This document shows, piece by piece, positions 15,087 to 28,600 of a stretch of 64,000 nucleotides of DNA. A model generated the notes under the pieces. The model saw nothing but the letters and a program-made list of their open reading frames with translations, was not told where the DNA came from and ran no database searches. Numbering within the stretch: position 1 is the stretch's first letter; each line of letters opens with the position of its first letter. A program made the translations under genes and the position numbers. The stretch is taken from the NCBI GenBank assembly GCA_033439295.1, contig JAVTLE010000017.1, positions 1,302,001 to 1,366,000 on the forward strand, given 5' to 3'. This DNA is from Deuterostichococcus epilithicus (Eukaryota; Chlorophyta; Trebouxiophyceae; Prasiolales; Stichococcaceae).

Positions 15087-15627
15087 GGCACGGAAGGCCG
15101 GTGCTCGGGCTAGCTGCAGTTTGCCATGGCAGCGGCAGCACAAAGTGCTACAGACTCGCCGAATGTGCTTTGCCAGCGCTGGCTTGGCCCTACAGCAAAC
15201 CGAACCAAATGCTTGCCAACTCATCGCAGCGCCTATCTCAGGGACAGTCTCAGGCGCCGTGTGCCAGCGAGTCGCTGCATCCGAGGGCTTTGTTGACTGC
15301 AGCGATGCTGTGCTCGCATGCAGTGCACACATTCAAATCTCCGGTCATGTTGTGGATTAGCACATGTGCCCCCTGTAGACTTTGTTGCTTCTGGTTTCGA
15401 CGTCCTTCCCTGTGACCCTGTAAAGTGTTGCCCTGACCAAGGTCGTGATGTGTCACGTGGTTTCGCACTTACTCCGTCAAGGCGCGCAACACAGCTGCTG
15501 AGAGCCGACCACGGTGATGGCACAACTGCCCAACACATACAGCCGCCGCTGAGGGCTGCAACACCTCAGTGCTCCTTGCGTTGATGTGCCCAAGACTCCA
15601 TGACGACCAGCTGCTGCCAGCCTCCTG
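15087..15627. other. Convergent 3' interval (H2B / EIPR1)
   Basis: 541 bp between the stop codons of H2B (+) and EIPR1 (-). TGTAA, the common green-algal polyadenylation signal, occurs on the + strand near 15419, a possible end for H2B. No gene is seen. Confidence 0.4.
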
Positions 15628-18600
15628 TCAAATCAGGATCTTGTACTTGATGTTGCTGGGCACCCGGTTGATGACGACCCGGCCATCATATGATAGTGAC
15701 GCAAAAACCCACGGGTCCACGCTGCTCCACTCCACGCCTGCGCACAGGTTTGCAGCCGACCAGCTCAGAGGGTGTGCATCGTATGTGATGCTGCCGCCGC
15801 CGGCGCTGCGCAGCAAACATCTCAATGCTAGTCGGCCTGGTACCACAAAATAAGTCAATTCAGAACGGCATGCAGCATAGAATCTCCTAAACAAGTCGCA
15901 GATGCTGAGCTCACAGCCAGCAACCAGGCACTTGATGCCCCCTGCACAGCAAAGTAACATCCCTACTTCGTCCTCTTGGTCACTACATCCGTAAGGCACC
16001 ATACACGATCACCCCTGCGGTCGCCGACGGTGTGCCCCTTGGCGTCCGGATGTTTGCAAGAACTAATCGTCACTGATCAGATTACATTGCACGTTCCATC
16101 CCAGCCGGTGCAGAGGGTTTGGAGTGACGCACCGTACACGCTCTCCTCGTGGTCGCCGATGGTGTGCACCTTTCCGTCCGGCGGCGGCCGCCCCGGCGGC
16201 GGTGGCGGCACCGGCGCCCCCGCCGCCGCCGCCGCTCGCACGCTCGGCAGGTAGTGCAGCCCCACGGAAGTGTCCGCCGCCGAGGTGAGCACCAGCGCGT
16301 CATGCGCCGGGTTGTGGCGCACCCGCCAGGCCCACCGCGTGTGGCCGCCCAGTGCCAGCAGCGGCCCCTGCTCGGCGCGCCTGCGGCCCAGGAGTGGGTT
16401 AGGGTTGATCATGTATCAAGCGACCCCTCTTACTAAACCCTCAGCCATTGGGTACCCTCAGCCATTGGGTACCTTGCAAAATTCCATGCACGGTCATTGT
16501 GCCTGCGGCGGGCCATTGCTGGCCGCTCAAAATTCACGATCCAGCATACTGGCAACGGGCCAGCGGGCTGCGGCCGCCTGCGCCGCCCGCAAGTGACATC
16601 TGTGGCGACCTCAGGCTGCCCAGGTTCCGACATGTTCATGCTGTATGCTGTTCACACTTGACCTGCAGGCTCATGGACGGCGACTCGCTCGAGGTCCCAA
16701 GAGCGCAGGCTCTAGCCGTCACCGAACACAGTCACCATGCATGGCGACCTTTGCAGGGTTCCCTGTATACTACGAGTACTGATGTCTGCTTAGGTATACA
16801 CAAGTATGGAGTACGGACTCTGTGACAAGGGACACGCCTGAGGTCCCACACGCGCAGCTTCTGGTCGTCGCCCACCGTGGACAGCACGTGCGGCGTCTGG
16901 GACGCCCAGTCGACGTCGCGCAGCGGCTGCGCCGAGGCAGCCCGCACGCCGCCGCACTGCTTCATCGCCCGCACATCCCACAGCTGCGACGCGAGTGAGC
17001 AAGCGAGGTGGACAAATATTACTGACTTTCCTTTTCAAACCTTTAATCCTCGTCAGCAGTGGAGCGGCTCCCGCGTGCGCGCGACAAGACGCACAGCTCA
17101 GCTGAGCAGGTGACGCAGCTCCCTTCCAGGCGTGCACCGCAGCAGCGCCTGAAGAGCGTTCAGTTGCTGAACTGTTCACTGTGCAGTTCGAGACTATAGT
17201 CTACATGCAGTTGGGTGCGGGGACGGGGCATGTCGAGGAAACCTGAAGGCTGCCGCCGCCGACGGTGGCCAGGCGGGTGCCATCGTTGGGGTCCCAGGCG
17301 CCGGCAAAGAAGGGTCCGCCTTCCTGTGCTTCCACCTTCCCCAGCTCCTGTGCTCGCGCCACAAATTGCAACGATCAGTGCCCACAAGGCACAGGAAGTC
17401 ACCATCGACGGATGACAACACACAGCCGGAGCCTCGCTCGATTGTGCCACCCCTGCTTCCAGCTTTTCCAGCGCCTATGCTCTCGGCAGTGCTATAGTTG
17501 TGCATCTGCAAAGGGCATCGGAGCATCTCCAGACCGATGGCTGCACCTCGACATCCGACGAACTTTCGCCCACCTCTCTTCCACCTTCCCTCGGGATTTC
17601 TGCGCCCGCGGCGGCGCTGGACGCGCGGGTTCCCTTCAGACAAAGCCGAAACGTTGCGCACTGCGCAATGACTATACAGTAGAAAACTCCTCCTACCTCG
17701 GCCCGTCCCTCGCCCAGCGCCCAGCTGCGCAGGTGCGCGTCATCGAGCGTCGCCGCGGCGCCGCCCTCGCGCCATAGCGCCGCCCGGATCGTGCCTGCGT
17801 GGCCTCCGAGCTCGGCTCGCGCCTCCAGCTTGCCTGCGTCCGGGTCGGTGCGCCACAGGGTGGCTCCGTACGTCCCCCCTGCAACGCATCGGGGCAGCTA
17901 GGTGAGCACTGGGCACCTGTCGGCCGATGTGTCCCCTGCAGTGTCGTACCCCCTCCGCACGCCAGGTCAGCAGCAGCAAATGTCGACAAGACTCTGGGAC
18001 GGCCGAGACAGTGTCTACCTCCTTGCTGCATTGTGCAGGACATGGTTGCCAACATGGCTAGCGTGTGCAAAGGGCAAGATCCGGCCGCGCCGCAGCATTT
18101 GGCGCATGGCGGGGAGGAAGCCCGAGAGGCGCCTCGCGGTTGTGCACGGAGATGGGACGGCAAGTGCCTTCTCACGGCGAAGCGTGACACGCAGCAGCGA
18201 GGCTCGGCCCTAGAAGATTATATAAAGGTTAAAATAACGATTGAATTTATTCAGACGAGGCCTAAAAGTCCAAAAAGCGGCAAGCCCACCGTCGTTGTGC
18301 ACGGTGATGAGCAGGCGCGCGTCCTCGGGGCTGGGCGCTATGCCCCACACCTCCGGCTTGTGCCAGTAGCTGGCCACGCGCCGCAGCGTGTCTGTGTCCG
18401 CGTCGAATTCCAGCACCTCGACCTGTTCAGGATGTAGGAGAGATGATGAAGTGCGAGGGAGGATGCCAGAAGCTAACCATGCATCGTGACGTGACCGTGT
18501 CCGCGTCAAATTAAAGAAGCACCACCCACAGCAGCATTAGACAAGGTGGGGCACGGATATATGAGAGCGCGTGACTACTCCGTGCCTGCAGCGCCATCCG

Positions 18601-18949
18601 TGGTGCCGCGCGGCCACATCCATTCTGAGGAACGGAAGAGGTGCGACTCTGCAGGGTGCGCATGAGCCTGCCGCAGGAAGCATCCGGGCATGAGCCTGCC
18701 GCAGGAAGCAGCTGGGCTGCTGCGCGGAACGGCGAGCCGGGCAGGCGGCAGCCAAGCCAGCGCGCTGGGTGGTGCGGCCGCCGCCGCGCCGGGCGGTCAG
18801 CGGAAGCATCGGAAGCACACCTCATTGTCCTCACGCAGGGCGGTGGTGCCCGCGATCCAGCAGGGCCGCTCGCTGTCGGCGGCCAGCGCCGTCAGAGCGC
18901 GCGCCTGGTAGCGCATGCCGTGCGTGATGCCGCGCTCAGCGACCGCCAT
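15628..18949 (-). CDS. EIPR1: EIPR1/TSSC1 WD40 protein, 7 exons, 342 aa
   Basis: Exons 18949-18821, 18422-18290, 17878-17697, 17323-17243, 16983-16838, 16380-16133 and 15737-15628 close in phase to 343 codons. Landmarks match the EIPR1/TSSC1 family: an early [11 protein letters not shown] segment, [55 protein letters not shown], and the terminal [19 protein letters not shown] ending [14 protein letters not shown]. Metazoan EIPR1 is about 387 aa. It is a beta-propeller that binds the GARP/EARP tethering complexes at trans-Golgi and endosomes and supports dense-core vesicle sorting. Intron 5 needs a GC donor (CTCAG|GCGTGT at 16837) to read WDLR-RAEQ. A fragment resembling the end of exon 5 lies in that intron near 16695. 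Confidence 0.9.
16436..16472. repeat. 18-bp tandem duplication in EIPR1 intron 5
   Basis: Two head-to-tail copies of an 18-bp unit (ACCCTCAGCCATTGGGT), adjacent, with no visible difference over the shared core. Confidence 0.8.
18660..18711. repeat. 23-bp direct repeat in EIPR1 intron 1
   Basis: A unit beginning GCATGAGCCTGCCGCAGG occurs twice, at about 18660 and 18689, separated by a few bases. Confidence 0.75.
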
Positions 18950-19692
18950 CCCGCTGCTGCTCCGCGCTTCTGCCGAGCCCCGCCGGTCGATGCCCTTCCG
19001 CGGTCCGCTGGACCAGACCAGGGTCTGGGGCAGCGGCTCGAAGCCTGGCCCTCGGTGTCGGCCTCAGAGGACGGTCATGCTGCTCAGAGGCGCACAGTGC
19101 CGCGACGCGGTAGGAGGCGCTGTTCTCTGTAGACGTCCTGTTGGCAGGTACAGCAGCCTGACAGGCAGGGTGATGCCGTTGAAGCGACACTGAGGGCACG
19201 GAAGCTGGAGGCTAACGCGCTGTGATCAGGCTGAGCTGGCTGTGATGTGAGGGGTCAGATCAAACGACGACTTTCAGCAGCAGATGATCTCCAGAGCCGT
19301 GGCAAGCCACAGAGACCGTCAATAGTTGTAGTTTCGGCAGACTTCTCGAGATTGCATGCACTGCAATCAACTTGTGAACTTTACAATTCAGCAATCACAG
19401 TGATATTCCCCCGTCATCGACATTTACACCTTCCCAGAAGAATCTAGAGCATTTCATCACCATGCTGTGTCGTGCTGTGGCCTCGAACACATCGGACAGA
19501 CTGCAGCGAAGGTACAGACTTGGGAATCGCGACTGCTTGGGTGCATGTCCATACGTGGACATGAATGCAGCGTTTGCACCAGGCAGAGCGTCACCGCTGC
19601 CTGGGTCGGAGGACTTGCGCAGCAGCAGGAGCTTGACTTGACAGCCTCGCCAGTCTCGTTTCGTGCCGAAAGCGCCGGACGGCAGTGTCGCC
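18950..19692. promoter_or_regulatory. Divergent promoter interval, EIPR1 / SNO
   Basis: 743 bp between opposing start codons. On the minus strand near 19140-19190 a frame reads CPQCRFNGITLPVRLLYLP, which looks coding (two Cys of a CxxC), but no partner exons with matching phase were found, so I do not call a gene. AT content rises toward 19400. Confidence 0.45.
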
Positions 19693-22600
19693 ATGTCCGG
19701 CTCAGCCAACCCATTTGCGGAGAGGATCAGGCAGCTGCGAGCTGCAGGCCAGGATGGTGCGGCCAACATCTTGGAGCGGAGTTTGGCGGCCCAGGCTGGC
19801 CATGGGGCTGCTCAGGGCGCAGGAGCCGGCGCAGCAGGCCCACATCGAGCAGCAGTAGACGCAGGAGGCGTCGACGGCGGTGCTGGTCCGTCGCTGGTGC
19901 GATGCATTTGATTCGAACTTGAAAAGGCAGAGTTGCGAGCTGTCAAGGACAGCCCTCTGCACCGTACATGTCATCACTGCAATGCCGCTGCAGTCTCCTC
20001 GCTGATCTCATCGTCTCGGTCCTGCTAGGCGGCCGGCAGCTTTGTCGCTGCCGATGCATTCTGGAAGGGTAGCTACTGCGCGCATACCGGCACCTGGACA
20101 TTATCAGTATTGGAAGCCTGCTTGCCTACTTGCTGCTTACTCAAGCAAGAGTCGACACCAGATTTTGACATGCTTTGTCCTCGCTCTGGCAGGGCTGGGC
20201 GGCGAGCCTTGCCAATGCAGCGGCAGGAGCGGTGTCGGCGGGAATCAATGCACTCTCCCAGTCGGGCAGTGCCGCCCGGCTGGCGCAGCGGCATGCAGCG
20301 GACCAAGCCCGCCGGCTGCAAAAGCAGCAGAAGAAGGATGTGAGCGGACTTTGTGCATCAACATGAATTCGTTTCTTGTGTACAGTCCAGGCCTCACAGG
20401 CTAGCGTCTTGTGTGTTGCCAACATGTTGTCCATTTCCAAGCCTAGTCTGCCGACCTGTACGACAGCGCTGTGAGGTTCGCATGCAGGCATGCAGACGTG
20501 CAGGCATTCACCACGGCATCATGCGACTTGTTGATGTCAATCGTTTTGTCCATGAGCTGGTTCTTTGCCAACCTTGCGGCCGGACGGAGATCGACGATGC
20601 ACTGCCCGACCTTGCAGGCAAAGAGGGCTCAGGCGGACGCGCGCTCGCAAGCTGCGCTGGCAGCGGCGCGCGCCGGCGGCAATGCCCGGGCGCAGGCTGC
20701 GGCTGCGGCGGCTGTGGCGGGCCGGGGTGCTGGCGCCGAGGAGGAGCCCGCCGAGCGGGACCGGCTACTGGACGACGCAGCGGCGCATGGCGAGGACGAC
20801 GACGAGGACATCTACTCCACCTACAAGTGCGTATTTTTCCTGAAATTACCAAGGAAGGGCGCGGAACGGTCGAGCACAGGGTCCTTGAAACCGTGATGAA
20901 TACCTGCTGCACGGCAGTACCATGGCCCACGGTGCAGTTGCCGGCGAACAGATTTGCCTCGCCAAGTGCGCCATCGAGAATGTGTTCCAGGGGTCACAGA
21001 AGATGGAGAAGGTGACGGAAAGGACGATGGCAAGGAATGTCTCGTAAAATATATGGGCTTCGTTTGTGGGAAATATGATTCATGTTGGGCTGGACCCAGC
21101 ACACGTACAGTTTGATCACAGGTGTATCAAACCTTCAAATGGACAAACGCCTGCCTGATGTGTGGCCAGCGGCGGCGCAGCAGATGCGGTGCAGGCCTTT
21201 TACCGCACCCTCAGTGGCTTCACACTGAAGCTGGCCGTGTGTGTTTACACATGTCCAACTGATATTTCAACCCGATACCTTCATTGCCATGCCGCCCAAT
21301 CATGGAGCTATTGGCCAACATGGCTCATATTCGTGCGACAGGCCAACTGCAGGACGACATGGCGCTCCCGGACCCGATCGCGGGGTTGCTCTGTCCGGAA
21401 TGCTCAGTCGTGTTTTCCTTGTATCGTCCAATCTCATTTCATCTTGTGCGCAGGCCGGCCAAGCTGCAGGAGGGCAAGGTGCACCCGGACCCGATCGTCG
21501 AGACGCTCAGCCTGGCGTCGGTCGTGCCTCCCGACCCCGACTACCAGCACAGCCTGCAGGTGAGACCTCGTGGGGTCTAGATGTTTGAGGCTGTCAATGC
21601 GTGCGCCATGAAACGTGTGGTTGTGAGGGAGGTCGTCGGAGTGGTGCAGGCCGATGATATTGCCACTCATCGAATCTGCATGCAGGGGCGCCTGCATACG
21701 GCCGGCCGCTGAACAGCCATGCTCCTGCCTCTGATCAGCGGTCGGGAAATTCACAAGTTGCACTCTCTTGCAGTCACGCTGCACATTCTTGTTTGCAAGC
21801 CGCCGCTGCAGGGCTGCGTGCCGCGTGGGGCGCTGTCGTCACTGCAGCTGGACATCTGCCTGCTTGCTGTTTAACAAGTTACGATACCATTGCACAGGGC
21901 TGCGTGCGGCGCGGGGAGCTGTCGTCACTGCAGCTGGAGACCGTCGTGTACGCCAACATGCGCTTCAATGGGCCGCTGCTGCCCAACGGTGTGTTCTTGA
22001 GTTGTTTCCAAGTCCTGGCGGCTGCCTGTGCTGGGTGCGGCGCGTGATGCGCATGCGAAAACTCTGTTTTGAGGTCCTGTTGTCATGTCTAGGTCTTCTG
22101 ACTCGTGCTGGAACAGCAGGATCTAAGTTTCACACTGCTGGTGTGTGTTGCAGGCACCCGGCCGGGCTTCTTCCTGGGTGAGCGTCATGCAGCGCCGTCT
22201 TGCCAGTGTCACTGTCCAATGTGCCGGTCATGTGCCTGCCTGAGGCCTGCCGGGGCATGCACACTGCAGTTACAGGACCTACATCCGCCAACACAGCTGG
22301 CCGATACATCTGCCTCTCCTTCGCCTGAGCAGTCACTGCTGAGCAGTCACGCTGCAGACGCAGAGGAAAGCAGCAACAATGCTTCGCCTCTGCATGCTCG
22401 CCCCTCTGCATGCTTGTGGTTCGATGCTTGCAAGCGTGGCTCCACATCATTCGCACAGGCGACGGCGCGGGCGTGGGCAAGGGCCGCCAGATTGCGGCGC
22501 TCATCCGTGACTTCTGGGAAAACGGCGGCCGCCGTGCCATCTGGGTGTCAGTATCCAACGACCTGCGCCTTGACGCAAAGCGCGACCTGGAAGACGTCAA

Positions 22601-25600
22601 GGCCACCCACATCGACATCTTCCCTAAGGTAAGCCATTCATAGGCTCCTTTCTGCCTTCGTGATCTCGCTCTTAAAAATTCAATGACGATGCACAGACGC
22701 CAAGCAAGAGAAAATTTGGTCTGCTGCAGTTTTAGTGGAAAACTTTGAAAATTTACTCTCGGACTCCCGACTCAGGACCCCTGCTGTAAACGGGTTTGCA
22801 GGGTGCCGAGCTCATGCATCCCGCCCCGCCAGCCAGCGCATGTGCTGCCGCATCCCACCCTGCCGACCAGCGCATGCGCTCAACCTGTGCATTCCGAACA
22901 TCTCGGATCTATTTTTCGATCCTGGGCATCCTTTTGTTACTGCAGGACAATAAGAACTCGCTGCCAAAGGGGGTGCTGTCGGATCACGGGTTCCAGGACG
23001 GCGTCCTCTTCTGCACCTGTGAGTCCTTCTCCGAACGGTTGAGTATGTGCAGAACTCCCACGTGATCCCTGATCTGCTGCGCCGCGTCGCATCTGCGCCG
23101 TCCGGCAGCAGCCAGGCAGCCCTTTGCCGTGCAGCGGCAGCAGCGGCAGCAGCAGCAGCGGCAGCAAGGCCCATACCGTTAGTTGGTGGGTGCGAGAGGT
23201 CCCTTTGCGACCGTTGGTCTGTGCGGCCGCAGATTCGCTGCTCATCGCCGGCTCGAAGAAGCCGCCAAAAAAGTCGGCCAGGGCGACGTACGATGCCGAG
23301 GTGCGCCCTGTTCTATACTTTATCCATGGCTCATGTCCATCCCATATCAGGCAGTGTGACGCCAAGGTGCGTCATGCACGACCTTGCTTGATGTTTCTGC
23401 AAACGACATGTGAGCTGGCGATCCCGGCATGCAGCTGGCAGTCTGCGCAGTCTGCTGCTGTCTGTGTGGCCAGTGGCTGCGGCTCCAGACCGATCACGCC
23501 AGCCTGAAAGTGCCTGCCACCCAATGAGCCTCCAGAGGGCTCAAGCAAAATCCCCTCACCGTTATTGCATCAACATGCACAGGCAAGCGGCAACAAGAGC
23601 TGGGCAGCGCGACGTTGCGCAGACGCAATGAGGAGCATTGTTTAGTGTTGGTGATGTTGACAATGAAAATCATCATGCAGGCAGCGCCAGTGGAGCGGCG
23701 CGATGTGTTTCGACCGCAATCAAGCGAAGCCCGAATGGACATGACGTCATTATCCTTCTGACTTCCCACGAATGGTTTCAACCTCCACGTAGGCGGCCGA
23801 GGTGGCGCCGGGCGGCGCGATGCCGCGCGGCCGCAACCAGGTGGAGCCCGAACTGGACGTGTCGCCCGGGTCCCGGCTGCACCAGTTCATCGAGTGGCTG
23901 AGCGAGGACGGCGGCGACTGCATGATCGTGCTTGACGGTGCGTGCCGCCGGATGGACTGCCTGCACAGCTAGGGGCCGGCTTGCCGGTGGCATTTGCCAG
24001 TGCGCAGTGCACGCATGCAGCGGGGCTGCTCTGGCTGGGCATGCCAATTGCGACTGGCATCTACTCACCAGGCTGGAGTTCTGCGTGACACCTCTGCACC
24101 ATCCCTCTTCCCACAGGCTTTCCAGGGAGGCCTGCATCGGACTCCCCGCTGCACGCCCCAGACTGGCACCACAAGGCCATGAGGCAGATCCTGTTCCTGC
24201 CCACCACGACTCAAATCATCAAATGATGTCCCCCTTGCCGCAGAGTGCCACAAGGCCAAGAACCTCATCGTGAAGGCCGGCGAGCCGACGGCGACGGGGC
24301 TGGCCGTCAAGACGCTGCAGGCGCGCCTGCCGCAGGCGCGCGTGCTGTACTCCTCCGCCACCGGCGCCTCCGAGCCCAACAACCTGGCCTACATGACGCG
24401 CCTCGGCACCTTCGGCTACGAGAACATGGTGCGATGGTCGTGCACAAGGTGTATGGGAGGAGAGTGTCGCAGATCTGGGATTCGAGCGGCAGGCCGGCCC
24501 CGCTGGGTGGGGCGGCTGGCAGTCGCTGGAGGCTGGCCCTCCGCTCAACTCCTGTTGTTGGGACGCTGGCAAGTGCAGCACCAGGTTGCTCTGGTAACAC
24601 AGAATCTTCCGCACACTGCACACCCCTTAACACGATGTATGACACAAAGGATTTCCCCTGCAGGGGAAGATGGTGGAGCACCTCAACAAGGCGGGCCTCG
24701 GCTCACTGGAGCTGTTCAGCATGGTGCGCTATTAATGCCTCCGGGGTGTAATGTTGTGATAACTTTGTTCGCAAAGCAATGTGCCATGAGCAACAGCCTT
24801 GCCAGCTTGATGGATGCATAGGAAGGCTCCAGGCCGGAGCGCTCCCATGTCTGCGTGTGCCAACGAAGTGTTCAAGTCAGGTGTGGCTCACAGACTCATG
24901 CGAGGCGCTTTGCACGTCGCCGGCATGCTTCGCCCCACTGTACCCTGTGGGTTACCCTGTGGGTAAGAATTCACTCGGACCATCACCTGGCACCTGGAAC
25001 ACGATCTCAGTTGCTTGTGTGCGCCCGGAGCAGGGTCTCAAGGCGACGGGCACGTACCTGAGCCGCGCGCTGAGCTACAATGGCGCCGAATTCAGCATCG
25101 CCAAGGTCCATATCGACCCGCAGTTCCAGGTGCGCCGCCCGTCCCGTGTGACGGCCGCGCCGTCCTCTGCACAAAGGCCCTCGCACCGTGTGTTTCGCAT
25201 CCCGGTGCACGGACCCTGGCCGAGAGTCAACCGCTGCAGGGCACGCATGTCCACTTGCAGCACACAGACTCAGTGGACTTTCTTGGCTGGGGTACGTGCC
25301 ACACCCAACCTCCATCTGTCAACATCGTCAAGGTTTCGTTCCTTTCGTACACATGTTCGTTCCCCCATCCAGGTGATGTACGACCGGGCCACAGAGGCAT
25401 GGGCGCTGGTGTTCTCCGTCGTGGCGCAGCTGCAGTCGCGCGGCGCATGCACAAAGGCCTTCTCGCGCCTCATGTGGGCCGCCTTCTGCCGCTTCTTCCG
25501 CCAGATGCTCATCGCCTCCAAGGTGGGGTGTTCCCGCTCGACCCACCCCGCAGGAACCTTCACTGCCGAAAATCTATGTGTGACCGCCACACAAGGTTGT

Positions 25601-28600
25601 CTCCTGAGACCCGGCACTGAGGCCCTGGTGCTGGCTCAGCTACGGTCATGAAAATATCTCAGAAGCGCTGCAGAGGTGGACTAGCGCGTGTGTGCGCTGC
25701 ACGGGAACAAGCATGACACCGTGGCGCCTCCGCTGCCATGGTCAGGTTGTAATCTATGAAATGCCGCACACGGTTGATGCCAGAAGTCGATGCCAAAAAC
25801 CTGCAGGTGGATGAGTGTGCGCGGCTGGCGCTTGACGCAATCGACGACGGCATGTGCGTCGTCATCGGGCTGCAGGTGCGCCTACTGCCTCTCCCGGTCG
25901 CACTTCCCGCCGCATGAACCGCCAAATATGCCACTACGGCAACTGCCCCCTCCCCCCTTTCCCCCTTCCCCCTGCTCAACCTGCACCTGCTGGGCATGCT
26001 GACATATAAAACCTAAACCTGAACCGTCTGCGCAGTCTACGGGCGAGGCCAACACGGAGGCAGTGCGCGCCCAGGGCGGCGACGACATGGACGACTTCAT
26101 CTCCGCGCCCAAGGTGCATCGTCACCCAGTAACTAATGAAAACGTCACCTAGTATCCAATGACACCAACTTGGTTTGCACCCCAAGGCGCGCATGTGCCA
26201 TATTTGAGCTGCCTGACGGAAATTTGCACAACCGCGCCAAGGGGTGTGCCCGCAGCGTCCCTAAACCTCCTGCCTCCGCGCCCCAGGCATGCTCCCAGTC
26301 AGCCAAGAAGGAAAACCCACATTCCTGTATTCCCTTCCACGCTTCTGCACCAGAGGTGCTTCGAGATCCATTTATCGCAAGGGGTTGACGGCTTGCTGGC
26401 ATTGCCTGGTGGCTCCGCGCGCCGCAGGCATGCCATGCCTGTTGGTGTACGCACGCCGGTTTCTGAGCGCTCTGGCACCCCCCACTGCCCCTGCATCTTT
26501 CACGGAATTTGCAGCGTGCACATGCCCAGTTCACGAATCATCCACCACGTTTGCCAGATACGCCCTGCTGGCATGCCACACAGGTGTGCCAATGGGCAGT
26601 TTCCGCAGAAGCACTCCCCGAAGGCATCCATGCCATCGTATCCTTTGCGTGTCCACCCCACATCCTGGGGGCAGCAGGGAAATGTTTTACTTTCGCTGCA
26701 ATGCAGGTGGTGCTGATGCAATTTCTGCAGAAGCACTTTCCGGAGGCGTGTCCCAACATGGACACTGCCAAGCGCCGCAAGCTGCTGTTTGGGGTGCGTG
26801 GCTTTTCTGTCGCCCACACTTTCTCCTCTGCTGTCTGACTTCGTTGTCGAGGCAGTGTCAGTGTCACGGCAGCAAATGCAAATCTGCTGTCTACAGCGCG
26901 TCCTGCCGCCTGCGACCCCACATCTGGGTTTACATGGCTGACATTTCACTTTTACATGTTGCCTCCCCCGGACAGCTGCCCGCCACCTGGGGCGGCTGCC
27001 ATTGTTGCGCGCGGGCAGCCTGCCAGCCAGCCTGCAATCTGCACCTTTGCTGTAGGCATGGTTTCATACCCACACTCTTGAAGCCTGCTGCACACCATGG
27101 GTGTCACGGTGACAAGCGCCCGCGCCCGCGCCTGTGCATCAGGTGTTCACGGCCGTCAAGAGGTGGCATGCGCAGCCGCCGGCGGAGGTCGCGGCCAAGG
27201 GCGTGCGGCTGCGGGCACAGCACCGCGCGGCCGCGGCTGCGGCTGCAGCGGAGCGNNCCNAGNCCCGCGCCGCCGATGCGGCTGAGGCCGCCGCCGCCGG
27301 TGTGCCCATCGGCTCCCCGGCCGCGCCGATGGCGCTCGACAACGAGTCGGACGAGGAGGACCTGGTCATCACCGGCGAGATGGACCTCGACCAAGTCTTG
27401 GCGGTGAGCCTGTGCCCCATTCGTTGCTTCCCGTGGTTTCCGTGCCTTGCTAGGATCGTCAGTGTCATAACGTGCCGGACGAGGAAGGTGTGGTTTTCAC
27501 TGGCAACAAAGGGCCTGAACCAAGCACCAGCAGTGATTCCGAACTCTATGTGGGACTGCTCATGTGTTTTCTCTGTGTAGTTCATGATGTGCGCATGCTC
27601 AGCAGCAGGCGGCAATCTGCAGCAGTCGCATCCTAGATGTAACGACTGCCCCTATGTTGATGTCGCGAGTCACATGAGTCTTACCAATCACGTGAGTCCA
27701 ACGAAGACATTGTGCTCTTCCTCGCCTTCCAGGCACAGCAGGAAGCAGCGGTGCGCAGCGGCAACTTCCTAGACTTGACTGCTGAGGGCCCCGTCTCCGA
27801 CGAGGCGCTGGAGGCCATTCGGCAGGAAGTGGAGGAAGGAGCGGAGGAGGCCGCAACGCAGCGGCGCGCCGCCAAGCGCGGCGAGCTCGCGGAAAAGCGC
27901 GCTGCCGAGCTGGTGCGGAGGCTCAAAACACAGCTGCTTTGCTCGTGCTGGCGTTGCATTTCGTTGCTTTACATTGTCCTTTGCTTCGCAGTCTTGTCAG
28001 GTGAAGGCTTGGGCCAGTCCACCGCCGGCCATAGGCTGTTAACCCTTACCAAGGCAGCGGCGCTCGTCGGCGCGCTGTCAGCGCCTGCGCTGGATACCCG
28101 GCGGAGGCGCTTCCTGCTCATTCATCTTTTTGGAATCCGATGTCTTCGCCGCAAGCTGCCATGGCAGCTGGTGGTGCCGAGCGCAGGCCAGGCGGTTGAG
28201 TGCTCATGACTCCACTTGAGGCAGCTTCATCAATCCCTGCGTGCCTCGCAGGCGGCGCTGGCAGCGGATGTCGAGGACGCCCGCAAAGCGGTCAACGATG
28301 CGGAGGCCAAGGCAGGGCTGCCCAGAACGGCTTTCCCATCGCTCAACAGCGGGTGCGCAGACGTTCGAGCATCGCTCGACCCAGCTGAGCTGATCGGCTG
28401 GCAGCTTGCAGTCAGTGGCCTACCCCTAAGCCTGCACTCAGAGAGCGCTGCATGCATGAATATAAGCAGGGTAATTGCGCTCCGGCCGTAGGCGTCGCTG
28501 CCCGAGTTCGTGTGATTTGAAACCCTTCAGGTTGTAGTTTCAAACAAACGCTGCGGATCCGTTGTCAACCAACATGACTCATCGACCCCGCAGAGCGGGC

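Noticed and set aside
16133-16838. GT-donor alternative for EIPR1 intron 5 (GGC|GTGTCC)
   Set aside because: It shifts the frame of the next exon, whose frame is fixed by [14 protein letters not shown]; only the GC donor one codon earlier keeps phase.
20942-21011. Possible SNO exon reading [20 protein letters not shown]
   Set aside because: It looks coding and has a donor, but its phase fits neither exon 3 nor exon 4, which join to each other exactly ([14 protein letters not shown]). It may be an old exon or an unrelated chance frame.
26289-27407. 372-aa plus-strand ORF including ambiguous bases
   Set aside because: It spans introns of SNO and is in the wrong frame for exons 17 and 18.
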